A stretch of 5,424 bases of DNA, taken from assembly GCA_903852955.1 (NCBI GenBank), contig CAINSH010000018.1, forward strand, positions 1-5,424, in the 5' to 3' direction. The number at the start of each line of letters is the position of its first letter. Positions within the stretch are counted from its first letter, which is position 1. Positions 1 to 5,424 of this stretch are shown piece after piece. This DNA comes from an uncultured Actinomycetes bacterium. GTDB taxonomy: Bacteria; Actinomycetota; Actinomycetes; Nanopelagicales; Nanopelagicaceae. Under the pieces are notes generated by a model, which saw nothing but the letters and a program-made list of their open reading frames with translations, was not told the DNA's origin and made no database searches. A program made the translations under genes and the position numbers.

Positions 1-854
1 AAGGTTCATCTCAAGAAGAAATTGATGCTGCTGTAACAAACAAGGGCACAAAGCGCTCACCAGATGTTTTCGATCTTGGCTTAGCTGTTGCAGTTAAGTA
101 TCTCAACACCGGAACTTATGCTCCTTACAAAGTTAGAACTTGGAAAAATCTTCTAGGTGCAAGCACAACTGATCCAACTGGACAGATCACACCTAACTAC
201 ACAGGTACAATGACAATTGGTTACAGCGGAGCTCTTGGAACAATTACAAAGCTCGAAGATCTACTTGATCCAAAGTTCAAGGGCAAGATTGCTCTAAACG
301 GAGATCCACAAGGTTCATCTGCTGCACTGAACGGTATTTTCATGGTAAACAAGGCACTTGGCGGAACATTTGACGATGTTTCAAAGGGTGTTGCATTCTT
401 CAAGAAGTTAAAGGATGCAGGAAACTTCATCAACGTAAACCCAACTGAGGCAACAATCGCATCTGGTCAAACACCAGTTGTAATCGATAACGGCTACCTA
501 CAGGCAGGCGTTGTGAAGCAGTTTGCCAAGATTGGAAAAGTCTGGAAGTTGTTTACTCCTGCTTCAGTAGGTTCAACATACAACAGCGCAATCTCAGCTT
601 GGGCACCAAACCCAGCATGTGCTCGTCTTTGGATGGAATACACACTTGGTGAGGTCGGTGCCGATATTTGGGCACAAGGTGGAGCAACTCCAACTCTTTG
701 GATTCACCTAGTCAAGACCAAGCGTGCATCTGCAGCTGGAATTGAATCAATCGGTAAGAGCAAAGTAAGTGCTGAGGCAGCAACACCTGCTCAATCAGCT
801 GCTGCTCGTGTTTACCTAAAGACAGCATGGCCTGCAGCTGTTGGAACTAACTAA
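1..854 (+). CDS. ABC transporter extracellular solute-binding protein (5' partial)
   Basis: Periplasmic-type or cell-surface binding protein that would capture the substrate and deliver it to the two permeases encoded just downstream. The reading frame is open from base 3 (283 residues visible) to the TAA at 852-854; the N-terminus, including the signal peptide or lipobox, lies outside the window. The ATG at 210 is internal, because the frame upstream of it is open and reads like the same family (PDVFDLGLAVAV, then YAPYKVRTWKNLL). Family marks of the iron/polyamine-type (SBP_bac_6/8-like) binding proteins are DLLDPKFKGKIAL followed by NGDPQGSSAA, and further on ASGQTPVVIDNGYLQAG. The C-terminal part has the usual PNPACARLWMEYTLG and GGATPTL pattern. 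Lysine and asparagine codons are mostly AAG and AAC, unlike the T-rich permeases, which suggests high expression. Family call is firm. The ligand is unknown; polyamine or iron is not excluded, but the linked enzyme gene argues for a carboxylate. Confidence 0.9.
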   Translation, partial: GSSQEEIDAAVTNKGTKRSPDVFDLGLAVAVKYLNTGTYAPYKVRTWKNLLGASTTDPTGQITPNYTGTMTIGYSGALGTITKLEDLLDPKFKGKIALNGDPQGSSAALNGIFMVNKALGGTFDDVSKGVAFFKKLKDAGNFINVNPTEATIASGQTPVVIDNGYLQAGVVKQFAKIGKVWKLFTPASVGSTYNSAISAWAPNPACARLWMEYTLGEVGADIWAQGGATPTLWIHLVKTKRASAAGIESIGKSKVSAEAATPAQSAAARVYLKTAWPAAVGTN

Positions 855-867
855 GTAGTCAATTCAA

Positions 868-1785
868 TTGACTCAAATTCAATATAAGGGAACCGGTTCT
901 GCCTCTGGCAGGACCGGTTCTCGGTATTGGCGCAGCAAGAGTGCCTATTTGGGCGCTCTCCCCTTTTTGCTCTTTTCAGGAATATTTCTTCTTTACCCAA
1001 CATGGAATGTTATTTCAGGTGCGTTCAAAGATAATTACGGAGTTACTAGCACTGCCCAGTTAAAAAGTGTATTTAATTCACCAATTGCCAGAGGTGCCTT
1101 CAGTAACTCTATTGAACTCTCCATTAAAACAGCCATAGTCGGAGCAATTCTTGGTGGCCTCTTTGCCTGGGCAATCTCCACAGGTAAACAAGGTGGCATG
1201 TTCTACAAGATTTCAGTTGCACTTAGTAGCGTGTTAGCCCAGTTCGGTGGCGTCATGCTTGTCTTTGCTTTTTTGGCAACCTTCGGTTTTAACGGCTTAG
1301 TCTTAACTTTTGCTACGCGGTTTTTCCCTTCCACTTTTCTTTCTGATCCAAGTTGGCTCTACAGCATGAATGGGCTCGCCGTTCTCTATACCTTCTTTCA
1401 AATCCCATTGATGGTCCTAGTTTTTCTTCCAACTTTGGAGAACTTAAAACCTCAGTGGCGTGAAGCATCCGATGCCCTCGGTGGCAAATTTTACGAGTAT
1501 TGGCTCCGCGTAGGAATTCCAATTTTGACTCCCTCTTTTGCAGGAGCAGCGCTTCTTCTCTTCGTTAACTCTTTTTCAGCTTATGCAACTGCAAGTATCT
1601 TGATTAACCTCTCTGACTTCTTAACTCCTCTTCAAATCGCTACGGCATTGACGAGTGAGACAGGTGGTTCAAATCCTGCAGAAGCTAAAGTTTTATCGTT
1701 TTTCATGGTCATTGTTGTAGTCATTGCAATGACTTTGTACGCACTTGTGCGACGCAATGTCAGTAAGTGGGAGCAGCGACGATGA
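868..1785 (+). CDS. ABC transporter permease 1 (PotB-like)
   Basis: Inner-membrane channel subunit of a binding-protein-dependent importer. It is 305 residues from a TTG start, with six likely membrane segments at about 28-46, 85-105, 117-139, 166-188, 222-245 and 275-294. The EAA loop that docks the ATPase is visible at 199-219: EASDALGG, then GIP twelve residues after the first Gly. A basic tail (RYWRSKS, 19-25) precedes the first membrane segment, as expected for a cytoplasmic N-terminus. The start is uncertain. TTG 868 has no clear ribosome site and may rely on coupling to the stop at 852-854. The in-frame TTG 949 has a weak AAGAG at 937-941 but would leave almost no residues before the first membrane segment. 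A strong hairpin (888-922) covers codons 7-19 if 868 is used. The stop overlaps the next gene's ATG (ATGA, 1782-1785). Confidence 0.9.
   Translation: MTQIQYKGTGSASGRTGSRYWRSKSAYLGALPFLLFSGIFLLYPTWNVISGAFKDNYGVTSTAQLKSVFNSPIARGAFSNSIELSIKTAIVGAILGGLFAWAISTGKQGGMFYKISVALSSVLAQFGGVMLVFAFLATFGFNGLVLTFATRFFPSTFLSDPSWLYSMNGLAVLYTFFQIPLMVLVFLPTLENLKPQWREASDALGGKFYEYWLRVGIPILTPSFAGAALLLFVNSFSAYATASILINLSDFLTPLQIATALTSETGGSNPAEAKVLSFFMVIVVVIAMTLYALVRRNVSKWEQRR
888..922 (+). repeat. Strong inverted repeat / RNA hairpin with two ACCGGTTCT copies
   Basis: Arms 888-903 and 907-922 pair over all 16 positions, with two G-U wobbles (889:921 and 898:912) and a 3-base loop (TCT, 904-906). There is no T-run after it, so it is not a standard intrinsic terminator. 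The same stretch contains a direct repeat ACCGGTTCT (892-900 and 913-921) and a perfect 10-bp palindrome GAACCGGTTC (890-899). Its position after the binding-protein gene fits an mRNA-stabilising or attenuating hairpin that keeps binding-protein levels above permease levels, a known arrangement in ABC operons. A DNA operator made of two palindromic half-repeats is the alternative. The structure is seen directly; the function is inferred. Confidence 0.7.
1769..1773 (+). promoter_or_regulatory. Ribosome binding site of permease 2
   Basis: GGGAG lies 8 bases before ATG 1782, inside the end of the permease 1 gene. It decides the start: the in-frame GTG at 1767 would leave this site inside the gene and has no equally good site of its own. 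Confidence 0.6.
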
Positions 1786-2576
1786 AACAGACATTAGGTG
1801 TAAAAATCTGGCGCTGGTCAATCATCAGTATTGTTGCCTTTTATCTCTTGGTACCCCTTTACGCGATGCTTGATTTTTCAACTAAACCCTTCGGGTTTGC
1901 CGACACAGGTCGCACTTTTAGTGCCTGGGCTACGATAGGTAAGCAGGAGGATCTTTTACAGGCTGTTACACGTTCCCTTATTACCGCCGCAATTGTCATG
2001 GCCCTTATTCTCTTTCTTGTAGTCCCAACTGCGATATGGGTACAGTTAAAACTTCCTCTTCTTCGCCGACCATTTGAACTTCTTTGCCTTATACCTCTTG
2101 CTATTCCAGCCATTGTCATCGTTGTGGGAATTGCACCTTTATACCGTTGGATATCTATCAATTTGAGCGAATCTCCCATCACTTTAGCCGGTGTGTATTC
2201 CATGTTGATTCTTCCGTATACCTATCGCTCACTATCTGCAGCTCTTGATGCTGTTGATATTCATACGTTGGCAGAAGCTGCAACTACCTTAGGTGCCGGA
2301 ATCTCTCGTGTGATTTTTGGAATAATTATGCCGACGATTAAAACCGGAATTATCAATGGCTCCTTCATTGCAATCGCCCTTGTACTTGGCGAATTCACAA
2401 TTTCAAACATTTTAAATTTCAAGACTTTCCAAGTTGTTATCGCCCAGATCGGTCGCACCAATGGACAAGTTGCAGTTGCGGTCTCACTAGCCTCATTGCT
2501 TTTTGTTCTAGTACTGCTTTTGCTCATCCCAAATAAGAAACGTCACGGAGCAATCCTTGATGTTGACATCGCCTAA
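1782..2576 (+). CDS. ABC transporter permease 2 (PotC-like)
   Basis: Second membrane subunit, expected to pair with permease 1 as a heterodimeric channel. It is 264 residues from ATG 1782, chosen over GTG 1767 because of the GGGAG ribosome site and the ATGA overlap with the preceding stop, which points to translational coupling. Likely membrane segments are at about 11-30, 64-84, 98-118, 135-150, 189-210 and 231-249. The EAA loop is textbook: E165-A166-A167, G171, then IIMP at 181-184. A basic end to the last segment (NKKRH, 251-255) fits a cytoplasmic C-terminus. At about 264 residues it matches the usual size of PotC-type permeases. It stops 18 bases before the ATPase gene. Family and role are clear; the substrate is not readable from this subunit. 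Confidence 0.92.
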   Translation: MKQTLGVKIWRWSIISIVAFYLLVPLYAMLDFSTKPFGFADTGRTFSAWATIGKQEDLLQAVTRSLITAAIVMALILFLVVPTAIWVQLKLPLLRRPFELLCLIPLAIPAIVIVVGIAPLYRWISINLSESPITLAGVYSMLILPYTYRSLSAALDAVDIHTLAEAATTLGAGISRVIFGIIMPTIKTGIINGSFIAIALVLGEFTISNILNFKTFQVVIAQIGRTNGQVAVAVSLASLLFVLVLLLLIPNKKRHGAILDVDIA

Positions 2577-2581
2577 TAGAT

Positions 2582-2587
2582 AAGGAG
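2582..2587 (+). promoter_or_regulatory. Ribosome binding site of the ATPase gene
   Basis: AAGGAG, 7 bases before TTG 2595. This strong site in the 18-base gap fixes the TTG as the start, ahead of any later ATG in the frame. Confidence 0.85.
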
Positions 2588-2594
2588 CCATAAG

Positions 2595-3644
2595 TTGAGC
2601 GCATCAGCATATGTCCAGTTAGTTGACCTTGCGAAGCACTTTGGCAAGGTCAAGGCCCTTGATGGCTTAACCCTAGATATCGCAGAGGGCGAACTTGTGG
2701 CGTTACTAGGCCCATCTGGTTGTGGCAAGACAACGGCGCTTCGAGCTTTGGCTGGCTTGCAAGAGTTAGATCGCGGACAATTAATTGTTGATGGAAAAGA
2801 TGTAACTTTTCAAAGTGCAAGTAAGCGCGGAATGGGAATGGTTTTTCAAGCTTATTCATTGTTCCCACACATGACTGCGCGCGAAAATGTGGAGTACGGT
2901 TTAAAACTACGAGTACACAAGACTTCTAGTCAAAGCCGTAAGACCCGCTCAGCCGACCTATTGGATTTAGTTGGCTTATCATCGCATGCAAACCACTATC
3001 CGCATCAATTATCTGGTGGGCAGCAACAACGAATTGCTTTAGCCCGCGCACTTGCAATTTCACCAAAGGTTTTACTTCTTGATGAGCCGCTTTCAGCACT
3101 CGATGCCAAGGTTCGCACGCAGTTACGAGAAGAAATCCGACGAATTCAAATAGAGTTAGGAACCACGACTCTATTTGTTACTCATGATCAAGAAGAAGCC
3201 CTCAGTATTGCCGATCGCGTGGGTGTAATGCGTAACGGTCAGTTAGAACAAATTGCTGCACCTGCAGAACTGTATGATCGTCCAAAGACTTCATTTGTTG
3301 CAGAATTCGTTGGTTTGACTAATCCTATTTCAGGCAAAGTTTCCGGAGGTTCCATTGAAATTCTAGGAAGCGTTGTTAAAACTCTTCCTGGCTCTGTATC
3401 TTCTGGAACCGGCATCGCGCTAGTACGTCCAGAAAGTATTGATGTTGTTGCAAACAACTCTGGTAACGCGCAAGTGACTGCTGCAAGCTTTCTTGGTGCT
3501 TCATGTCGCTTAAACATCACCATTAATGATGGGACTAAAGTCACTGCACAGCTTCCAAGTTCAGACGCTGCTGGCATCGGTGCAGGTGCAAATGTCTCAG
3601 TGTCACTTCTTGACATGCCGGTATTCGTGAAGGCTGCAGGATGA
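2595..3644 (+). CDS. ABC transporter ATP-binding protein (PotA/FbpC/UgpC type)
   Basis: Cytoplasmic ATPase that powers the importer; it should form a dimer docking on the EAA loops of the two permeases. It is 349 residues from a TTG start with a strong ribosome site. All catalytic motifs are intact: Walker A GPSGCGKT (39-46), Q-loop Q85, signature LSGGQQQR (139-146), Walker B VLLLDEP (159-165, with D163 and catalytic E164), D-loop SALD (167-170) and switch H197. The part from about 243 to 346 looks like a TOBE regulatory domain (ALVRPESIDV, 275-284), as in carbohydrate- and polyamine-type importers. The length is normal for this family. Its TGA overlaps the ATG of the enzyme gene (ATGA, 3641-3644). 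The motifs make the ATPase call near certain; they do not identify the substrate. Confidence 0.96.
   Translation: MSASAYVQLVDLAKHFGKVKALDGLTLDIAEGELVALLGPSGCGKTTALRALAGLQELDRGQLIVDGKDVTFQSASKRGMGMVFQAYSLFPHMTARENVEYGLKLRVHKTSSQSRKTRSADLLDLVGLSSHANHYPHQLSGGQQQRIALARALAISPKVLLLDEPLSALDAKVRTQLREEIRRIQIELGTTTLFVTHDQEEALSIADRVGVMRNGQLEQIAAPAELYDRPKTSFVAEFVGLTNPISGKVSGGSIEILGSVVKTLPGSVSSGTGIALVRPESIDVVANNSGNAQVTAASFLGASCRLNITINDGTKVTAQLPSSDAAGIGAGANVSVSLLDMPVFVKAAG
3628..3633 (+). promoter_or_regulatory. Ribosome binding site of the enolase-superfamily gene
   Basis: TGAAGG inside the last codons of the ATPase gene, 7 bases before ATG 3641. It supports the overlapping ATGA start. Confidence 0.6.
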
Positions 3645-4750
3645 TCTTTGGCTCAATTGCAAAGTTAGAAACTTTTTGTGACGAGTTTGTTGGATTTGTA
3701 AAAGTAACAACATCTGATGGTCACATTGGATGGGGCCAGGTTTCTAACTATCACTCAGATATCACTGCCCAAGTTTTTCACCGACAAGTTGCCCCTTGGG
3801 TCCTTGGTAAAGATGCATCTGACATCGGCGCACTTGTTACTTTAGTTGAAGCCCGCGAACATAAATTTCCTGGCAGCTATCGTTGTCGGGCAAATGCTGG
3901 ATTAGATACTGCGCTATGGGATCTACGTGGTCGAGTTGAAGGTAAGCCGGTCGTTGAACTTTTAGGTGGCACAGCTAAGAAACTTCGAACTTATGCATCA
4001 TCAATGCGCCGTGACATCACTCCGCAGGAGGAAGCTGCACGTCTAGTTAAACTGCGGGATGATTTTGGTTTTGATGCCTTCAAATGGCGCGTTGGTGCAG
4101 AGTGCGGCAACGATATCGATGAATGGCCTGGCCGAACCGAGGAAGTCGTACCGGTAGTTTCCCGCGCTTTAGGTGATGGGATTTCAAAGTTAGTTGATGG
4201 CAACAGCGGGTTTTCGCCAAAGCGTGCAATTGAAGTTGGACAGTTACTTGAAACCGAAGGAATTAGCCACTTCGAAGAGCCTTGTAAATACTGGGAACTC
4301 GAAGAAACTAAACAAGTTACAGATGCGCTAACAATCGATGTAACTGGTGGCGAACAAGATTGGAATCTAGACACCTGGAAGCGCATGATTGATATGCATG
4401 CCGTAGATGTTTTGCAGCCAGATGTTATGTATATGGGTGGAATTTGGCGCACACTAAAAGTTGTTGAGATGGCAAATAAAGCTGGCATGCCAGTTACCCC
4501 TCACAGCGCTAATCTTTCTTTAGTAACTATTTGCACAATGCACTTGCTTGGTGCAATTCCAAACCCCGGAAAATATCTTGAATTTTCAATCGAAGGTTTT
4601 GATTACTACCCACTACAAAAAGATCTATTCCTTGGCGATCCCTTTGCCATCCAAGCTGGGGAAATTCAAATACCACAAGGACCAGGTTGGGGAGTTGAAA
4701 TTAATCCCGAATGGTTAAGTAAAGCTAAATATCAAGTATCTGAAATTTAA
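3641..4750 (+). CDS. Mandelate racemase/muconate lactonizing family enzyme, probable sugar-acid dehydratase
   Basis: Cytoplasmic enolase-superfamily enzyme. These abstract the proton alpha to a carboxylate using Mg2+, giving dehydration or epimerisation. It is 369 residues, near the usual length. The N-terminal capping domain covers about 1-110, followed by the barrel. Metal ligands by motif are D186 (VDGN), E212 (FEEP) and E238 (GGEQ). The general-base dyad of the mandelate racemase subgroup is D261 (QPD) and H288 (PHS), with E314 (LEFS) where that subgroup has its late acidic residue. The K-x-K position reads K148-W-R150, so the second lysine is replaced by Arg. Overlap with the ATPase gene implies co-expression with the importer, so the imported compound is probably its substrate. 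Superfamily and subgroup are secure; sugar-acid dehydratase is inferred from context and motifs, and the exact substrate is not known to me. Confidence 0.88.
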   Translation: MIFGSIAKLETFCDEFVGFVKVTTSDGHIGWGQVSNYHSDITAQVFHRQVAPWVLGKDASDIGALVTLVEAREHKFPGSYRCRANAGLDTALWDLRGRVEGKPVVELLGGTAKKLRTYASSMRRDITPQEEAARLVKLRDDFGFDAFKWRVGAECGNDIDEWPGRTEEVVPVVSRALGDGISKLVDGNSGFSPKRAIEVGQLLETEGISHFEEPCKYWELEETKQVTDALTIDVTGGEQDWNLDTWKRMIDMHAVDVLQPDVMYMGGIWRTLKVVEMANKAGMPVTPHSANLSLVTICTMHLLGAIPNPGKYLEFSIEGFDYYPLQKDLFLGDPFAIQAGEIQIPQGPGWGVEINPEWLSKAKYQVSEI

Positions 4751-5247
4751 TTCGATTCTGTTTTTCGAATCATTCGTTGGTAAAACTTTCCAGGTTGGCG
4801 CGAACTTGGTTGTGGATCGCCCATTGAACTAAAACCTAGTTTCTCATAGGCAGCTATAGCTGAGAAATTATCTTGCCACACACCAAGTCCCTGAACCTGC
4901 CAACTACGATTTTTTGACTCTGCATCAACGTAATCAAACATCGCCCGCATTAAGCCAACGCCACGAAAATTAGGATCACTCCAACAGCCACCAATCCAAC
5001 ATGTAGCACCAAAATCACCTACAAGATTTTCTACATACATCATTGCTGCATCATGGCCATTTACTGACGCCACTAAGAATGCCTGCTTTGCAAACTCGCT
5101 TCGCCATTTTTCTTCATCGAACAGGCACTCGGCTTCATAAGTTCCACCAAAAGCATGAGCGCTATCTAGTAAAGCTTTCAACCGAATATCTCGCAGACGT
5201 GGCCATTCATCTGGATGTAGTTCAAAGGTTTTTACCGCGCTAAGCAT
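4747..5247 (-). CDS. GNAT family N-acetyltransferase
   Basis: Transfers an acetyl group from acetyl-CoA to an amine; the target is unknown. It is 166 residues, a normal single-domain GNAT length. The N-terminus has the common LRDIRLKALLDSAHAFG pattern. The acetyl-CoA pyrophosphate loop follows the central strand as FRGVGLMRAM (94-103), with R95, G96 and G98 in place but Met at 100 where Gly or Ala is usual. The late motif N127-FSAIAAYEKLGF (128-139) is typical. The start ATG (complement of 5245-5247) lies 14 bases after the stop of the upstream PGPGW-like gene. No ribosome site is seen; a -10-like hexamer suggests a leaderless message instead. The stop overlaps the convergent enzyme gene by 4 bases. 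No functional link to the transporter operon is evident. Confidence 0.88.
   Translation of the reverse strand: MLSAVKTFELHPDEWPRLRDIRLKALLDSAHAFGGTYEAECLFDEEKWRSEFAKQAFLVASVNGHDAAMMYVENLVGDFGATCWIGGCWSDPNFRGVGLMRAMFDYVDAESKNRSWQVQGLGVWQDNFSAIAAYEKLGFSSMGDPQPSSRQPGKFYQRMIRKTESN
4750..4770. terminator. Weak hairpin at the convergent gene ends, possible terminator
   Basis: ATTCGA (4750-4755) and TCGAAT (4765-4770) form a 6-bp stem with a 9-base loop, within the last codons of the acetyltransferase gene. In the minus direction it is followed by an A/T-rich stretch but not a clean T-run. It is the only hairpin I see at the junction of two converging genes. The stem is short and AT-rich, so this is tentative. 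Confidence 0.2.
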
Positions 5248-5253
5248 TGAGCA

Positions 5254-5259
5254 ATTATG
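5254..5259 (-). promoter_or_regulatory. Possible leaderless promoter (-10) of the acetyltransferase gene
   Basis: On the minus strand CATAAT (one base off TATAAT) ends 6 bases before the ATG, so transcription would begin at or next to the start codon. No ribosome site and no good -35 (ATTCCT at 17-bp spacing) are present. Leaderless genes with this layout are common in actinobacteria. Co-transcription with the upstream gene is also possible, since the gap is only 14 bases. Confidence 0.35.
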
Positions 5260-5260
5260 C

Positions 5261-5279
5261 CCTAAGGTTTTTTCTTAGG
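5261..5279. repeat. Short inverted repeat over the stop of the PGPGW-like gene
   Basis: CCTAAG (5261-5266) and CTTAGG (5274-5279) form a 6-bp stem with a 7-base loop (GTTTTTT on the + strand). It covers the minus-strand TAG stop and sits just upstream of the -10-like hexamer. No T-run follows in either direction, so a terminator is unlikely; chance or a small operator are possible. Confidence 0.3.
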
Positions 5280-5424
5280 AATCATTTTCTTAGCATGGTG
5301 TTTGGCTTTGATTAATAGTGACTCGGCCCAAGCGAATTCAAGGGCAAGGACTATTAAGCCGGCAATGACAAGTGGCATCGTAAATGGTCCCGGCAGAACA
5401 ATCAGGGCAAGTCCGGCTAAGACC
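5262..5424 (-). CDS. PGPGW-like small membrane protein (5' partial)
   Basis: The minus strand is open from the window edge to the TAG at 5264-5262, giving the last 53 residues of a protein whose start is outside the window. It begins with a hydrophobic segment ending in LPGP, then a second hydrophobic segment (MPLVIAGLIVLALEFAWAE), then a very basic tail (KAKHHAKKMIPKKKP). This layout of membrane helix, PGP turn, membrane helix ending in EFxWA, and cationic tail matches the PGPGW family of putative transmembrane proteins, whose function is unknown. Here the turn reads PGPFT rather than PGPGW. It lies in the same direction as the acetyltransferase gene and 14 bases upstream of it, so the two may share a transcript. 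The family call is made by eye on a partial sequence. Confidence 0.7.
   Translation of the reverse strand, partial: VLAGLALIVLPGPFTMPLVIAGLIVLALEFAWAESLLIKAKHHAKKMIPKKKP

Noticed and set aside
210..212. ATG as the start of the binding-protein gene
   Set aside because: The frame is open back to base 3 and the upstream residues fit the same protein family; the true start is outside the window.
1..320. Repeat of AAGGTTCATCT at the window start and near 310
   Set aside because: A single short match within one gene using the same codons for Gly-Ser-Ser; no flanking similarity, so taken as chance.
888..922. Intrinsic terminator after the binding-protein gene
   Set aside because: The stem is strong but no T-run follows, and the permeases needed by the same transporter lie downstream.
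1767..1769. GTG as the start of permease 2
   Set aside because: The GGGAG site at 1769-1773 and the ATGA overlap favour ATG 1782; the five extra residues add nothing recognisable.
1859..2203. Minus-strand open frame of 114 codons opposite permease 2
   Set aside because: The opposite strand encodes a clear permease; the translated product shows no known motif and is rich in Arg/Thr as expected of an antisense shadow.
3991..4488. Minus-strand open frame of 165 codons opposite the enolase-superfamily gene
   Set aside because: The + strand carries all catalytic motifs of a real enzyme; the antisense product is Ser/Pro-rich with no recognisable domain.
5043..5243. Plus-strand open frame of 66 codons opposite the acetyltransferase gene
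   Set aside because: It lies wholly within a convincing GNAT gene and has no ribosome site or motif.

Overview
The window looks like a chromosomal piece of a low-to-moderate GC actinobacterium. By eye the GC is in the mid-40s percent (not computed). Three things fit that: frequent TTG starts, a possible leaderless-type promoter in front of the acetyltransferase gene, and small genes packed with overlaps. Streamlined freshwater actinobacteria (acI / Nanopelagicales type) are my best guess, but this is inference only; no rRNA or other marker gene is present.

Positions 1-4750 (+ strand) hold one tightly packed operon. In order it encodes the C-terminal three quarters or so of an extracellular solute-binding protein, two PotB/PotC-type inner-membrane permeases, a PotA/FbpC/UgpC-type ATPase with a C-terminal TOBE-like region, and a mandelate racemase / enolase-superfamily enzyme. 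Permease 1/permease 2 and ATPase/enzyme are joined by ATGA stop-start overlaps. The other two junctions have gaps of 13 and 18 bases. The operon is a complete ABC importer linked to a catabolic enzyme. The simplest reading is uptake of a carboxylate, most likely a sugar acid, followed by its dehydration or epimerisation in the cytoplasm. The exact substrate cannot be read from the sequence. A perfectly paired 16-bp hairpin (888-922) sits just after the binding-protein gene, over the N-terminal codons of permease 1 as annotated. It is the most notable non-coding structure here.

Positions 4747-5424 (- strand) hold a convergent pair of genes. A complete GNAT-family acetyltransferase (4747-5247) overlaps the end of the + operon by 4 bases, tail to tail. 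Upstream of it, 14 bases away, is the C-terminal end of a small PGPGW-like membrane protein that runs off the window edge (5262-5424).

No RNA gene, insertion sequence, CRISPR array or phage gene was seen, and no stretch over 300 bases lacks a gene. I found no sign of a defence system or other wholly new system. The points worth following are the transporter-enzyme pairing, the hairpin, and some start-site and promoter details.
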